From contig CAIWFP010000062.1 of the NCBI GenBank assembly GCA_903911985.1, forward strand, positions 1-12,195: a DNA stretch of 12,195 bases, given 5' to 3'. The notes under the pieces are model-generated. The model did no database searches, was not told where the DNA came from, and worked only from the letters and a program-made list of their open reading frames with translations. Positions 7,101-12,195 of this stretch are shown here, piece by piece; position 1 is the first letter of the stretch; every line of letters starts with the position of its first letter. The DNA is from an uncultured Sphingomonadales bacterium. GTDB taxonomy: Bacteria > Pseudomonadota > Alphaproteobacteria > Sphingomonadales > Sphingomonadaceae. A program made the translations under genes and the position numbers.

Positions 7101-7883
7101 TCAGATTTCGAGTGAATCCACGATCCGCTTGCCCTCGCCCTGACCGGCCCAGGCGGCAACCGCATTCCGCAAATGCAGGCGCCAATGGGCCACGGCCTCT
7201 TCCACACGGCCCGCCTCGATCAGCGTGATCAGCTTTTGGTAGGATTTGACGCCCGCGCGCAGCCCCTTGACGCGGGAGTCCCGGGCTTCCGGACGCCGGC
7301 GGTGATTGTCCCGCTGGTGCCTGCCCACCAGATTGAGCAGCATGCGGTTCATGAAGATCAGCGTCTTGCTGCCGCTGCACTGCACCAGCGCCTGATGAAA
7401 CACCTCTACGGTGTCGATAAACTCGTCATAGCGTTCGTCGTTGAGCAAGGCGATCAATTGGGCAACAACGCCCCAGAGCACATCCGTCGTGCCGCCGCCT
7501 TTGTCGGTCGCCAGCCAGCGCACCACCGATGGCTCAATCGCCAGTCTCGCCTGATAGAGGTCGGCGATGGTGGTGCCCTGCGATTCCAGAACATAGCCCG
7601 CATAGCGCGAGACCAGATCGACCGAAGGCTTGTGCACCTTCGCGCCGGTTCGCGATCCGCGCACCACGCTGATCAGCCCCTCGGCCTCCAGGATGCGGAA
7701 AGCTTCGCGCAGCGTGGGGCGGGAAATGCCGAGGCTTTCCATCAGCTGCCCTTCGGGAGGCAGGAAATCGCCCTCGTCCAGCTCCCCGCGCACGACCTGA
7801 GCGCGAATTTTGTCCGCCACGATCTCGCTGGTCTTGGGCACACGGATGCGCGAAGCCGCTGTGTCCATGTCCGATTTGCGCAT
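7101..7883 (-). CDS. GntR-family transcriptional regulator, FadR subfamily (FCD domain)
   Basis: The protein has 260 aa. An N-terminal winged helix-turn-helix (about residues 17-85) has the typical GISRPTLREAFRILEAEGLI. An all-helical FCD ligand domain (about 100-250) begins with DLYQARLAIEP. Members bind an acid or acyl-CoA-type effector and usually repress neighbouring catabolic genes. In the FCD metal site, Asp108, His163 and His237 are visible, but the middle His seems to be Tyr215 (SYQKLI), so metal binding may be altered. The start at 7883 follows AAGGGG; Met6 is a possible alternative. It lies downstream of the three-SDR operon on the same strand, but a hairpin (7967-7991) and a promoter-like gap come first, so it is likely transcribed separately. 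A 15-bp element in its upstream region also precedes the SDR operon, suggesting self-control and control of that operon. Confidence 0.9.
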   Translation of the reverse strand: MRKSDMDTAASRIRVPKTSEIVADKIRAQVVRGELDEGDFLPPEGQLMESLGISRPTLREAFRILEAEGLISVVRGSRTGAKVHKPSVDLVSRYAGYVLESQGTTIADLYQARLAIEPSVVRWLATDKGGGTTDVLWGVVAQLIALLNDERYDEFIDTVEVFHQALVQCSGSKTLIFMNRMLLNLVGRHQRDNHRRRPEARDSRVKGLRAGVKSYQKLITLIEAGRVEEAVAHWRLHLRNAVAAWAGQGEGKRIVDSLEI

Positions 7884-7930
7884 GACCCGACCCCTTAAAC
7901 CCGGCGATCAAGGCGCCGCATGAAGGAGTA

Positions 7931-7945
7931 ACATAGGAAACTTGG
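7931..7945 (-). promoter_or_regulatory. Shared 15-bp element upstream of the GntR gene
   Basis: On the minus strand this reads CCAAGTTTCCTATGT. It matches 12 of 15 bases of CCTAGTTAGCTATGT at 10272-10258, in the same orientation relative to the downstream gene and 48 bp before the GntR start. It includes a possible -10 box (TATGTT). It is a candidate regulator site or core promoter. Confidence 0.4.
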
Positions 7946-7966
7946 TTGCATAACTAAAGGGCCAAG

Positions 7967-7991
7967 CGGCGGATTTGAAATTTATCCGCCG
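7967..7991 (-). terminator. Hairpin ending the three-SDR operon
   Basis: Perfect 8-bp arms CGGCGGAT (7967-7974) and ATCCGCCG (7984-7991) flank a 9-base loop. The TAA of the SDR gene (7984-7982) straddles the start of the loop, and its last codons form one arm. There is no T-run after the stem on the minus strand, so termination strength is uncertain. It separates the SDR operon from the GntR gene. Confidence 0.5.
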
Positions 7992-8845
7992 AAATCGAGA
8001 CCTTCGTTCAAAGTCCACTTGCCATTGCGGCCCCGCACCCATCCGCTGGCCGCCGCGGTACCGCCGTCCACAGGCAGCACAACGCCCGTTACATAACTGG
8101 CCATGGCGGAGCAAAGGAAAGCTGCCGCATCGCCGCATTCCATATCCACGCCTTCGCGGCCCAGCGGAATCATGCGGTTCATCCCGTCGATTTCATCCTC
8201 CGACCGGTGGCGCCAGCTGGCCGGATCCACGGGGCCGGCCCGATTGCCCTGATTACCGGGGGTGATGGTGTGATCGGGCGCGATGCAATTGACCCGGATG
8301 GCGTGTTGCGAAAGCTCCAGCGCCATGGACTGGGTGAAGCTGACCATGCCGGCCTTGCACGCGGCATAGACCGAAAAGTTGGGCGCCGCCCGCCTCGCCT
8401 CGATCGAGGCAACGTTGACTATCGAGCCGCCGCGTCCTTCGCGGATCATGATCGGCGCGGCGGCATGGGTTGCCGCCAGCATCGACACCAGATTGATATC
8501 GATATGCCGCCGCCAGCTGCGCTCGCTCTGTTCGAGGAAGGGCCGGCCCGAAACGCCACCGGCGTTGTTAACGAGAATATCGAGCCGCCCAAACCGCGCA
8601 TCGGTGGCGGCGATGCCGGCACGGATAGCCTCAGAGTCCATCGCATCGCCGGGGATCGCCAGCGCCTGCCGCCCTGCCTCGCGGACGCGCTCCGCCGCCT
8701 CCTCGGCGCGTTCGGGGATGATATCAAACACGGCAACATCCGCGCCCGCCTCGGCCAGCCTGATGGCAATGGCGCGCCCGATGCCGCCGCCGCCGCCCGT
8801 GACGAAAGCGGCCTGACCGGCAAGGCTCAGGCGGCTATTGGTCAT
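7982..8845 (-). CDS. Short-chain dehydrogenase/reductase (classical, probably NAD-dependent)
   Basis: The protein has 287 aa and an intact classical SDR core: TGGGGGIG at residues 16-23, NNAG at 93-96, catalytic Ser147, Tyr160 and Lys164 (YAACK), and PVDGG near 259. Asp41 at the end of the second strand points to NAD(H), so oxidation of a secondary alcohol such as a hydroxyacyl-CoA or ring alcohol is likely. A longer loop around residues 196-230 (GNQGNRAGPVDPASWRHR) covers the substrate region and is larger than in FabG-type enzymes. The C-terminal tail GRNGKWTLNEGLDFGG resembles those of sphingomonad catabolic SDRs. Its start overlaps the end of the upstream degenerate SDR gene by 11 bp, which indicates coupling. 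It is the last gene of the operon. Confidence 0.92.
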   Translation of the reverse strand: MTNSRLSLAGQAAFVTGGGGGIGRAIAIRLAEAGADVAVFDIIPERAEEAAERVREAGRQALAIPGDAMDSEAIRAGIAATDARFGRLDILVNNAGGVSGRPFLEQSERSWRRHIDINLVSMLAATHAAAPIMIREGRGGSIVNVASIEARRAAPNFSVYAACKAGMVSFTQSMALELSQHAIRVNCIAPDHTITPGNQGNRAGPVDPASWRHRSEDEIDGMNRMIPLGREGVDMECGDAAAFLCSAMASYVTGVVLPVDGGTAAASGWVRGRNGKWTLNEGLDFGG

Positions 8846-9341
8846 CGCAATCCACCCCCATCACCGCACCCGTGACATAGGCGGCATAATCGCTGGCCAG
8901 ATAGGCCACAAGATTGCCCAATGCCGTGCCATCTGAGCGGGTGAGCACTGTATTCACCCTTATGCCATCGCGCGCCCACTCGACGCCCAGAGTCTTGGTG
9001 AGGTTACCCAGTGCCCCGGCCGCGGCGGCATGATCGCTGCCGAGCGCCTGCTCTGGCGCGCCGACGAAGATCACCGCACCGCCCTCGCCCCGCGCCCGGG
9101 CCGCCTCGGCCAGAGCCTTGGCCTCGTGGAAACGCTGGTCGAGCCCCGCGTCCAGCGTTGCCCGCCATTCCGCATGGCTGATCTCATGCGCCGGCTTCAC
9201 CACCGCCGGCAGGGCGACATGGACGAGGATATCCACCGCGCCATCCGTCACCAATTGCGCGCCCTGCGCGGTGAGCGCCGAGACGATCGCGGGGGCATCG
9301 CCCAATACGCGGGCCCGTTTGCCGGAGAGCCACATGGTCAT
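8835..9341 (-). CDS. Short degenerate SDR-fold protein, probable pseudoenzyme
   Basis: The protein has 168 aa. Its C-terminal half is plainly SDR-like (AAAAGALGNLTKTLGVEW, DGIRVNTV, and YLASDYAAYVTGAVMGVD), but the catalytic residues are missing. The YxxxK position reads HAAAA (His104, Ala108), and no Ser sits in the preceding strand (AVIFVGAP). The Gly-rich cofactor loop is absent, NNAG is replaced by VHVALP, and the N-terminal Rossmann half is about 45 residues shorter than usual. The reading frame is intact. The start at 9341 is chosen because its ATG overlaps the stop of the preceding SDR (ATGA); 9353 and 9335 are other in-frame ATGs, and an open reading back to 9491 lies inside the neighbour. 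The end overlaps the next SDR by 11 bp. A structural or regulatory subunit for one of its neighbours is inferred. A decaying gene is the alternative. Confidence 0.8.
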   Translation of the reverse strand: MTMWLSGKRARVLGDAPAIVSALTAQGAQLVTDGAVDILVHVALPAVVKPAHEISHAEWRATLDAGLDQRFHEAKALAEAARARGEGGAVIFVGAPEQALGSDHAAAAGALGNLTKTLGVEWARDGIRVNTVLTRSDGTALGNLVAYLASDYAAYVTGAVMGVDCDDQ

Positions 9342-10219
9342 TTCCACCCCCATGGTCCGCCCTCGCGGTCGCGCGGTGCGATAAAGTCGGGATTCATCAG
9401 CGAGCGGCGCAGGGATTCGCCACCGTCCTGGACGATGACCTGTCCGGTCACGCCGTTCATCAGCGGGGTGCATAGCATCGCCGAAAGCCATCCGAATTCA
9501 TGGATCCGGCCCGTGCGCCCCGCAGGAATCATCGCCTGCAACGGCGCGATCACTTCCGCCGCGTCACCATTGGTCGAACTGGCATGCGGAAAGAAACCAG
9601 CCGCAACCGCGTTGACCCGGATGCCATGGGCGGCCCAATCGGCGGCCATTTTCTTCGTCATGGTCGCCTGCGCGGTCTTGGCGGCGGCGGAATGCGCGTC
9701 ACCGGGAAAACCGGTCCAGATATATTGCGCCGAATTGTTCACGATCGCCCCGCCTTGCCCCCGCGCGATGAGGCGGCGGGCCAATTCGGTCGAGCAGAGG
9801 AAGGTTCCGTCGATGGCGATGCGGGTGACGGCGTTCCACGCGTTGACCGAGATGTTTTCGGCCAGAACCGGGAAATTGGCGCCGGCATTATTGGCCAGCA
9901 GGCTGATCGGCCCGAGCACCTTTTCGGCCTCGTCAAAGGCGGCGGCGACCGCATCGGCGGCGCGCACATCGCAGCTCATCGCATGAACTTTGGCACCCAG
10001 CGCGGCAATTTGCGCCGCGCCTTCCTGCGCGCGTTCAATGCTGCGGCCCATCACCGCGACCTTCGCTCCGCCCTGAGCGAAGGCCTTGGCCATGGCCAGC
10101 CCCATGCCCGATCCGCCACCGGTGACCAGAACGGTCTGCCCCGCGAACACGTTGGGCCCATAGGGCGGCGTTGCAAATGGCGGGGGCTCCGCTACGATCT
10201 GGCGCAAAGGATTTGTCAT
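9338..10219 (-). CDS. 2,4-Dienoyl-CoA reductase-like SDR
   Basis: The protein has 293 aa. The cofactor loop is TGGGSGMG (residues 33-40) and NNAG starts at 110. The usual YxxxK reads HSAAAK, with no Tyr in place. Tyr166 lies 15 residues before Lys181, and Ser177 lies four before it. As I recall it, this is the active-site spacing of mitochondrial 2,4-dienoyl-CoA reductase (Tyr199, Ser210, Lys214). The segments NNAGANFPVLAENISVNAW and VQDGGESLRRS also resemble that family from memory. It would reduce, with NADPH, a conjugated dienoyl- or enoyl-CoA. It is the first gene of the three-SDR operon, with the degenerate SDR overlapping its stop codon. It is divergent from the lactonase gene across 70 bp. 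An unusual reductase with another unsaturated acyl-CoA substrate is possible. Confidence 0.85.
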   Translation of the reverse strand: MTNPLRQIVAEPPPFATPPYGPNVFAGQTVLVTGGGSGMGLAMAKAFAQGGAKVAVMGRSIERAQEGAAQIAALGAKVHAMSCDVRAADAVAAAFDEAEKVLGPISLLANNAGANFPVLAENISVNAWNAVTRIAIDGTFLCSTELARRLIARGQGGAIVNNSAQYIWTGFPGDAHSAAAKTAQATMTKKMAADWAAHGIRVNAVAAGFFPHASSTNGDAAEVIAPLQAMIPAGRTGRIHEFGWLSAMLCTPLMNGVTGQVIVQDGGESLRRSLMNPDFIAPRDREGGPWGWK

Positions 10220-10257
10220 GGCACGGTGAGTTGCGCGAGCGGCGACTTGTTGTCAAT

Positions 10258-10272
10258 ACATAGCTAACTAGG
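10258..10272 (-). promoter_or_regulatory. Shared 15-bp element upstream of the three-SDR operon
   Basis: Minus-strand sequence CCTAGTTAGCTATGT, 39 bp before the dienoyl-CoA-reductase-like gene, matches 12 of 15 bases of the element before the GntR gene. It lies in the divergent gap, so it may also affect the lactonase gene. TATGTA within or beside it is a possible -10 box for the minus-strand operon. Confidence 0.4.
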
Positions 10273-10278
10273 TGATAC

Positions 10279-10283
10279 AGGAG
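10279..10283 (+). promoter_or_regulatory. Ribosome binding site that decides the SMP-30 gene start
   Basis: AGGAG with a 6-base spacer precedes the GTG at 10290. An earlier in-frame GTG at 10272 has no such site and overlaps the 15-bp element, so 10290 is preferred. Confidence 0.6.
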
Positions 10284-10289
10284 AGCGCC

Positions 10290-11147
10290 GTGGAATTAAT
10301 CGCCGAAGGGCTGGCCTTCCCGGAAGGCCCGGTGGTGATGGCCGACGGTTCCGTTATTGTGGTCGAACTCGCCGGCGGGCGCATTACCCGGTGCTGGAAC
10401 GGGCGCAAGGAAATGGTCTGCGAGATCGGTGGCGGCCCCAACGGCGCCGCAATCGGGCCTGACGGTGCGCTCTATGTCTGCAACAATGGCGGGCTGGATC
10501 TGGTGAAATTCCAGAATGCGCGCGGCCCCGGCTGCGAGGGCCGGATCGAGCGGGTGGACCTGTCCACGGGCCGTTTCGAACGCCTGTATGACGCCTGCGA
10601 CGGCATTCCTCTCGAAGGCCCCAACGATCTGGTCTTCGATGCCGAGGGCCGCCTTTGGTTAACCGACCTGGGCAAAAGCCACGATGCGATAAAAACGGCC
10701 AGCGGTCTGTTTGCCTGCCTGCCCGATGGCGGCAGCATCACCGCGATCGACCGGCACCCCATTTCCTACAATGGCGTGGGGCTCTCACCCGACGGCAACA
10801 CGGTCTATTGCGCCGACGCCCATCAGGCCCGGCTCTACCGCTATCAACGCAAGGTCCAGCCGCAACGTCCGGAATGGGTGGCGACCGGGGCCGGTCCGGT
10901 GGGGTTTGACAGTCTCGCGGTGACCGCTGCCGGCAATATCTGCGTCGCGACCCTCCAGCAGGGCGGGATCACCACGATCACGCCCGACGGACAAACCGCC
11001 AAGCGCGTGTTCGACGACCAGTATACCACCAACATCGCCTTTGGCGGCGCGGACATGTGCGACGCCTATATCACCCTGTCGACGAAGGGCCAGCTTGTGC
11101 GGGTGCGCTGGGACGAGCCCGGGCTGAAGCTGGTGTTCAATGGCTGA
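10290..11147 (+). CDS. SMP-30/gluconolactonase-type hydrolase (six-bladed beta-propeller)
   Basis: The protein has 285 aa from the GTG at 10290. The motifs are LAFPEGP with metal-ligand Glu12, GPNGAAIGPDGALYV, EGPNDLVFDAEGRLWLTD with Asn112, ISYNGVGLSPDGNTVY with Asn161, and GFDSLAV with Asp207. Glu, Asn and Asp are the divalent-metal ligands of the SMP-30 family (Glu18, Asn154 and Asp204 in the human protein), so the active site looks complete. Family members open lactones in the cytoplasm; the lactone here is unknown but would fit a ring- or side-chain-oxidation pathway. Its stop lies inside the next gene (8-bp overlap), so the two are coupled. It shares a 70-bp divergent control region with the three-SDR operon. 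Confidence 0.88.
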   Translation: MELIAEGLAFPEGPVVMADGSVIVVELAGGRITRCWNGRKEMVCEIGGGPNGAAIGPDGALYVCNNGGLDLVKFQNARGPGCEGRIERVDLSTGRFERLYDACDGIPLEGPNDLVFDAEGRLWLTDLGKSHDAIKTASGLFACLPDGGSITAIDRHPISYNGVGLSPDGNTVYCADAHQARLYRYQRKVQPQRPEWVATGAGPVGFDSLAVTAAGNICVATLQQGGITTITPDGQTAKRVFDDQYTTNIAFGGADMCDAYITLSTKGQLVRVRWDEPGLKLVFNG

Positions 11148-11577
11148 TCCCTCCTCCGAACGTCTGACCGCGGACCGGGACGCCATCCGCAGCCTGCTCG
11201 CGCAATATACCTATAATGGCGACAGGGGGCGGCTCTCCGGCCTGGCCGCATGCTTCGCGGCGGACGGCGTGCTGGAATTTCCCGGTGGGGCCGGTACCGG
11301 GCCCGAAGGTGTAACGGCGGCGCTGTCTCAGGGAGAAGCTAGCCCCGCGCGCACATTTGTGCGTCACCACACCACCAACCCGCTGATCGAGGTTAGTGGC
11401 GATACCGCGACGGTGCGCAGTTACTTCTCGGTGGTCAGCGACAATGGGCCGGACCATGCCGGCACCTATGATGACCGGCTGGTCCGCACGCTGGAGGGAT
11501 GGCGCTTTGCTCATCGGCGTGTGCGGATCGACTGGCAGGCGGAATCCTCGGTTTTCCGGAAGATGCCGACCCGGTGA
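11140..11577 (+). CDS. SnoaL-like (NTF2-fold) protein, possible dehydratase or isomerase
   Basis: The protein has 145 aa. It shows a helical N-terminus (AIRSLLAQYTYNGDRGRLSGLAACF), ADGVLEFPGG, VRHHTTNPLIEV, GTYDDRLVR and the final strand GWRFAHRRVRIDW, all typical of the SnoaL_4 branch. Tyr23, Asp28 and His76 fall at the spacing (5 and 48) that I recall for Tyr30, Asp35 and His83 of the bile-acid 7alpha-dehydratase BaiE, so an acid-base active site is plausible. Dehydration of a hydroxyacyl compound, or isomerisation of a double bond, would fit next to a dienoyl-CoA reductase-like enzyme. Both the reaction and the recalled residue numbers need checking. Its ATG lies within the last codons of the SMP-30 gene, and the MarR operator begins 15 bp after its stop. 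Confidence 0.8.
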   Translation: MADPSSERLTADRDAIRSLLAQYTYNGDRGRLSGLAACFAADGVLEFPGGAGTGPEGVTAALSQGEASPARTFVRHHTTNPLIEVSGDTATVRSYFSVVSDNGPDHAGTYDDRLVRTLEGWRFAHRRVRIDWQAESSVFRKMPTR

Positions 11578-11588
11578 ACCACGCATAG

Positions 11589-11617
11589 TTGACACCATTG
11601 TGTCGAAATGACACTAT
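11589..11617 (+). promoter_or_regulatory. Candidate promoter of the MarR gene
   Basis: A perfect -35 box TTGACA (11589-11594) is followed after 17 bases by CACTAT (11612-11617), a weak -10 box. Transcription would start about 7 bases later, at or next to the ATG at 11624. The mRNA may thus be leaderless, in line with the lack of a Shine-Dalgarno sequence. Both boxes overlap the dyad operator. Confidence 0.5.
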
Positions 11618-11621
11618 GGTG
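11593..11621. promoter_or_regulatory. MarR operator: 29-bp dyad made of two CACNATNGTG half-palindromes
   Basis: The arms CACCATTGTGTC (11593-11604) and GACACTATGGTG (11610-11621) are inverted repeats matching 11 of 12 bases around GAAAT. Each arm also holds its own 10-bp palindrome CACNATNGTG, and the units TGACACNATNGTG repeat directly at a 19-bp period. It covers the promoter and ends 2 bases before the ATG, as expected for an autorepressed MarR gene. Confidence 0.7.
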
Positions 11622-11623
11622 CC

Positions 11624-12082
11624 ATGAGTGATTCGCATTCCGACCTGCTGATGCTGTTTGATGCCATGGCGCGGCTGCAGGGGCGCCTGCGCGGCGTGTT
11701 CGGCTCCGTTCGGCAATCCACCGGCCTTGCGGAAATGGAACAGACGGTGCTGACCGCCGTTTCCGAAGCCCAGCGCCCGCCTACCGTCGCGCAAATCGGA
11801 CGCTCGCTTGGTCATCCGCGTCAGGTGATACAGCGGGCGGCCAACGCGCTGGCCTTGGCGGACCTCATCGCCTTTGCGGACAACCCCGATCACAAACGGG
11901 CGCAGTGCCTGATTGCCACCTCCGCAGGGCGCGCCCTGCAACTCGCGGCAAACGCACAGGCCGAGGCCATTGCCGCGGGCCTGCTGCGCAACATGGATCC
12001 GGGGCAGGTCCGCGAGGCTAATGCACTGCTCAACGCAATTCGCGCCGCTATCGAACACCACGAGAAGGAAACCGGCCTGTGA
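11624..12082 (+). CDS. MarR-family transcriptional regulator
   Basis: The protein has 152 aa with the MarR winged-helix layout. An N-terminal dimerisation helix is followed by the helix-turn-helix (about residues 53-78: TVAQIGRSLGHPRQVIQRAANAL), the wing (about 86-100: DNPDHKRAQCLIATS) and C-terminal helices for dimerisation. MarR proteins usually repress their own gene and neighbouring catabolic or efflux genes and release DNA on binding a phenolic or CoA-linked ligand. The strong dyad directly over its promoter supports autoregulation. There is no Shine-Dalgarno before the ATG at 11624. Its TGA overlaps the GTG of the next gene (GTGA), so regulator and kinase-like gene are coupled. Confidence 0.9.
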   Translation: MSDSHSDLLMLFDAMARLQGRLRGVFGSVRQSTGLAEMEQTVLTAVSEAQRPPTVAQIGRSLGHPRQVIQRAANALALADLIAFADNPDHKRAQCLIATSAGRALQLAANAQAEAIAAGLLRNMDPGQVREANALLNAIRAAIEHHEKETGL

Positions 12083-12195
12083 GCACCTTGGGCGAACTTG
12101 CCGATGCCGAGCGGCTGACCACCTGGCTTGATGCCAATGTGCCCGAGTTGGGCAATGGCCCGCTGGCGGTGAGCCAGTTGCACGGCGGCACATCC
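12079..12195 (+). CDS. Aminoglycoside phosphotransferase-like kinase, N-terminal fragment, cut by window end
   Basis: Only 39 codons are visible, from the GTG at 12079. This GTG overlaps the MarR stop codon (GTGA) and follows AAGGAA. The peptide ends with LGNGPLAVSQLHGGTS, the nucleotide-loop entry typical of phosphotransferase family proteins related to aminoglycoside phosphotransferase and ACAD10. In catabolic clusters such proteins usually precede an acyl-CoA dehydrogenase and may phosphorylate a hydroxylated acyl compound rather than a drug. No catalytic residues are in view, so the call rests on this short motif and on context. Confidence 0.65.
   Translation, partial: MSTLGELADAERLTTWLDANVPELGNGPLAVSQLHGGTS

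Noticed and set aside
8835..9341. Degenerate SDR as a simple pseudogene
   Set aside because: No frameshift or internal stop, and exact overlaps with both neighbours argue for a maintained gene, although decay cannot be excluded.
10251..10256. TTGACA on the minus strand before the three-SDR operon
   Set aside because: A perfect -35 hexamer, but no acceptable -10 box 16-18 bases downstream (CAACTC and neighbours), so not called as a promoter.
10250..10278. TTGTCA / TGATAC pair as a plus-strand promoter of the SMP-30 gene
   Set aside because: The -10 match is poor and the start of transcription would fall on the ribosome site, leaving almost no leader.

Overview
The window looks like chromosomal DNA of a GC-rich alphaproteobacterium, most likely a sphingomonad (Novosphingobium/Sphingobium type). 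This is inferred from base composition, codon use and the mix of families: amidohydrolase-2, a P450cam-like P450, several SDRs and thiolase-fold/DUF35 pairs. I did no database search. There is no mobile element, tRNA, rRNA or CRISPR. Nearly every base belongs to a gene or a short regulatory gap, and no gene-free stretch exceeds 100 bases.

Layout. (1) Plus-strand block at 3-2872: an amidohydrolase cut by the window edge, a 115-aa membrane protein and a CYP101-like P450. It ends at a perfect-stem hairpin shared with the convergent next block. (2) Minus-strand operon read from 6569 down to 2908: thiolase-fold protein B, DUF35/OB-fold protein A, thiolase-fold protein A (ATGA overlap with DUF35-A) and an SDR. 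(3) A 78-bp divergent gap carries a palindrome over a likely -10 box, followed by DUF35-B on the plus strand. (4) Minus strand: a FadR-type GntR regulator at 7883-7101, and upstream of it a three-SDR operon read from 10219 down to 7982. The operon holds a 2,4-dienoyl-CoA-reductase-like SDR, a short degenerate SDR and a classical SDR, with overlapping ends. It closes with its own hairpin. (5) Plus strand from 10290: an SMP-30/gluconolactonase-type hydrolase and an overlapping SnoaL/NTF2-fold protein. A MarR regulator follows behind a strong dyad operator, and then the start of an aminoglycoside-phosphotransferase-like kinase, cut by the window edge.

How the genes may work together (inference). 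The set fits catabolism of a cyclic terpenoid- or steroid-like compound. The P450 would hydroxylate it, and SDRs would oxidise the alcohols. A CoA-linked side chain would be shortened with help from a dienoyl-CoA reductase-like enzyme and a SnoaL-type dehydratase or isomerase. The two thiolase-fold proteins lack the thiolase nucleophilic Cys and sit with DUF35 partners, which suggests retro-aldol C-C cleavage as in the Ltp2-DUF35 aldolases. The lactonase and amidohydrolase would act on ring-opened or lactone intermediates. The substrate cannot be read from the sequence. P450 redox partners, acyl-CoA ligase and acyl-CoA dehydrogenase are not in the window.

Most notable: the duplicated Cys-less thiolase/DUF35 pairs, a probable pseudoenzyme SDR translationally coupled to two intact SDRs, a 15-bp element shared by the GntR gene and the SDR operon, two SDR genes whose stop codons lie in the loops of their terminator-like hairpins, and a two-dyad MarR operator with a possibly leaderless start.
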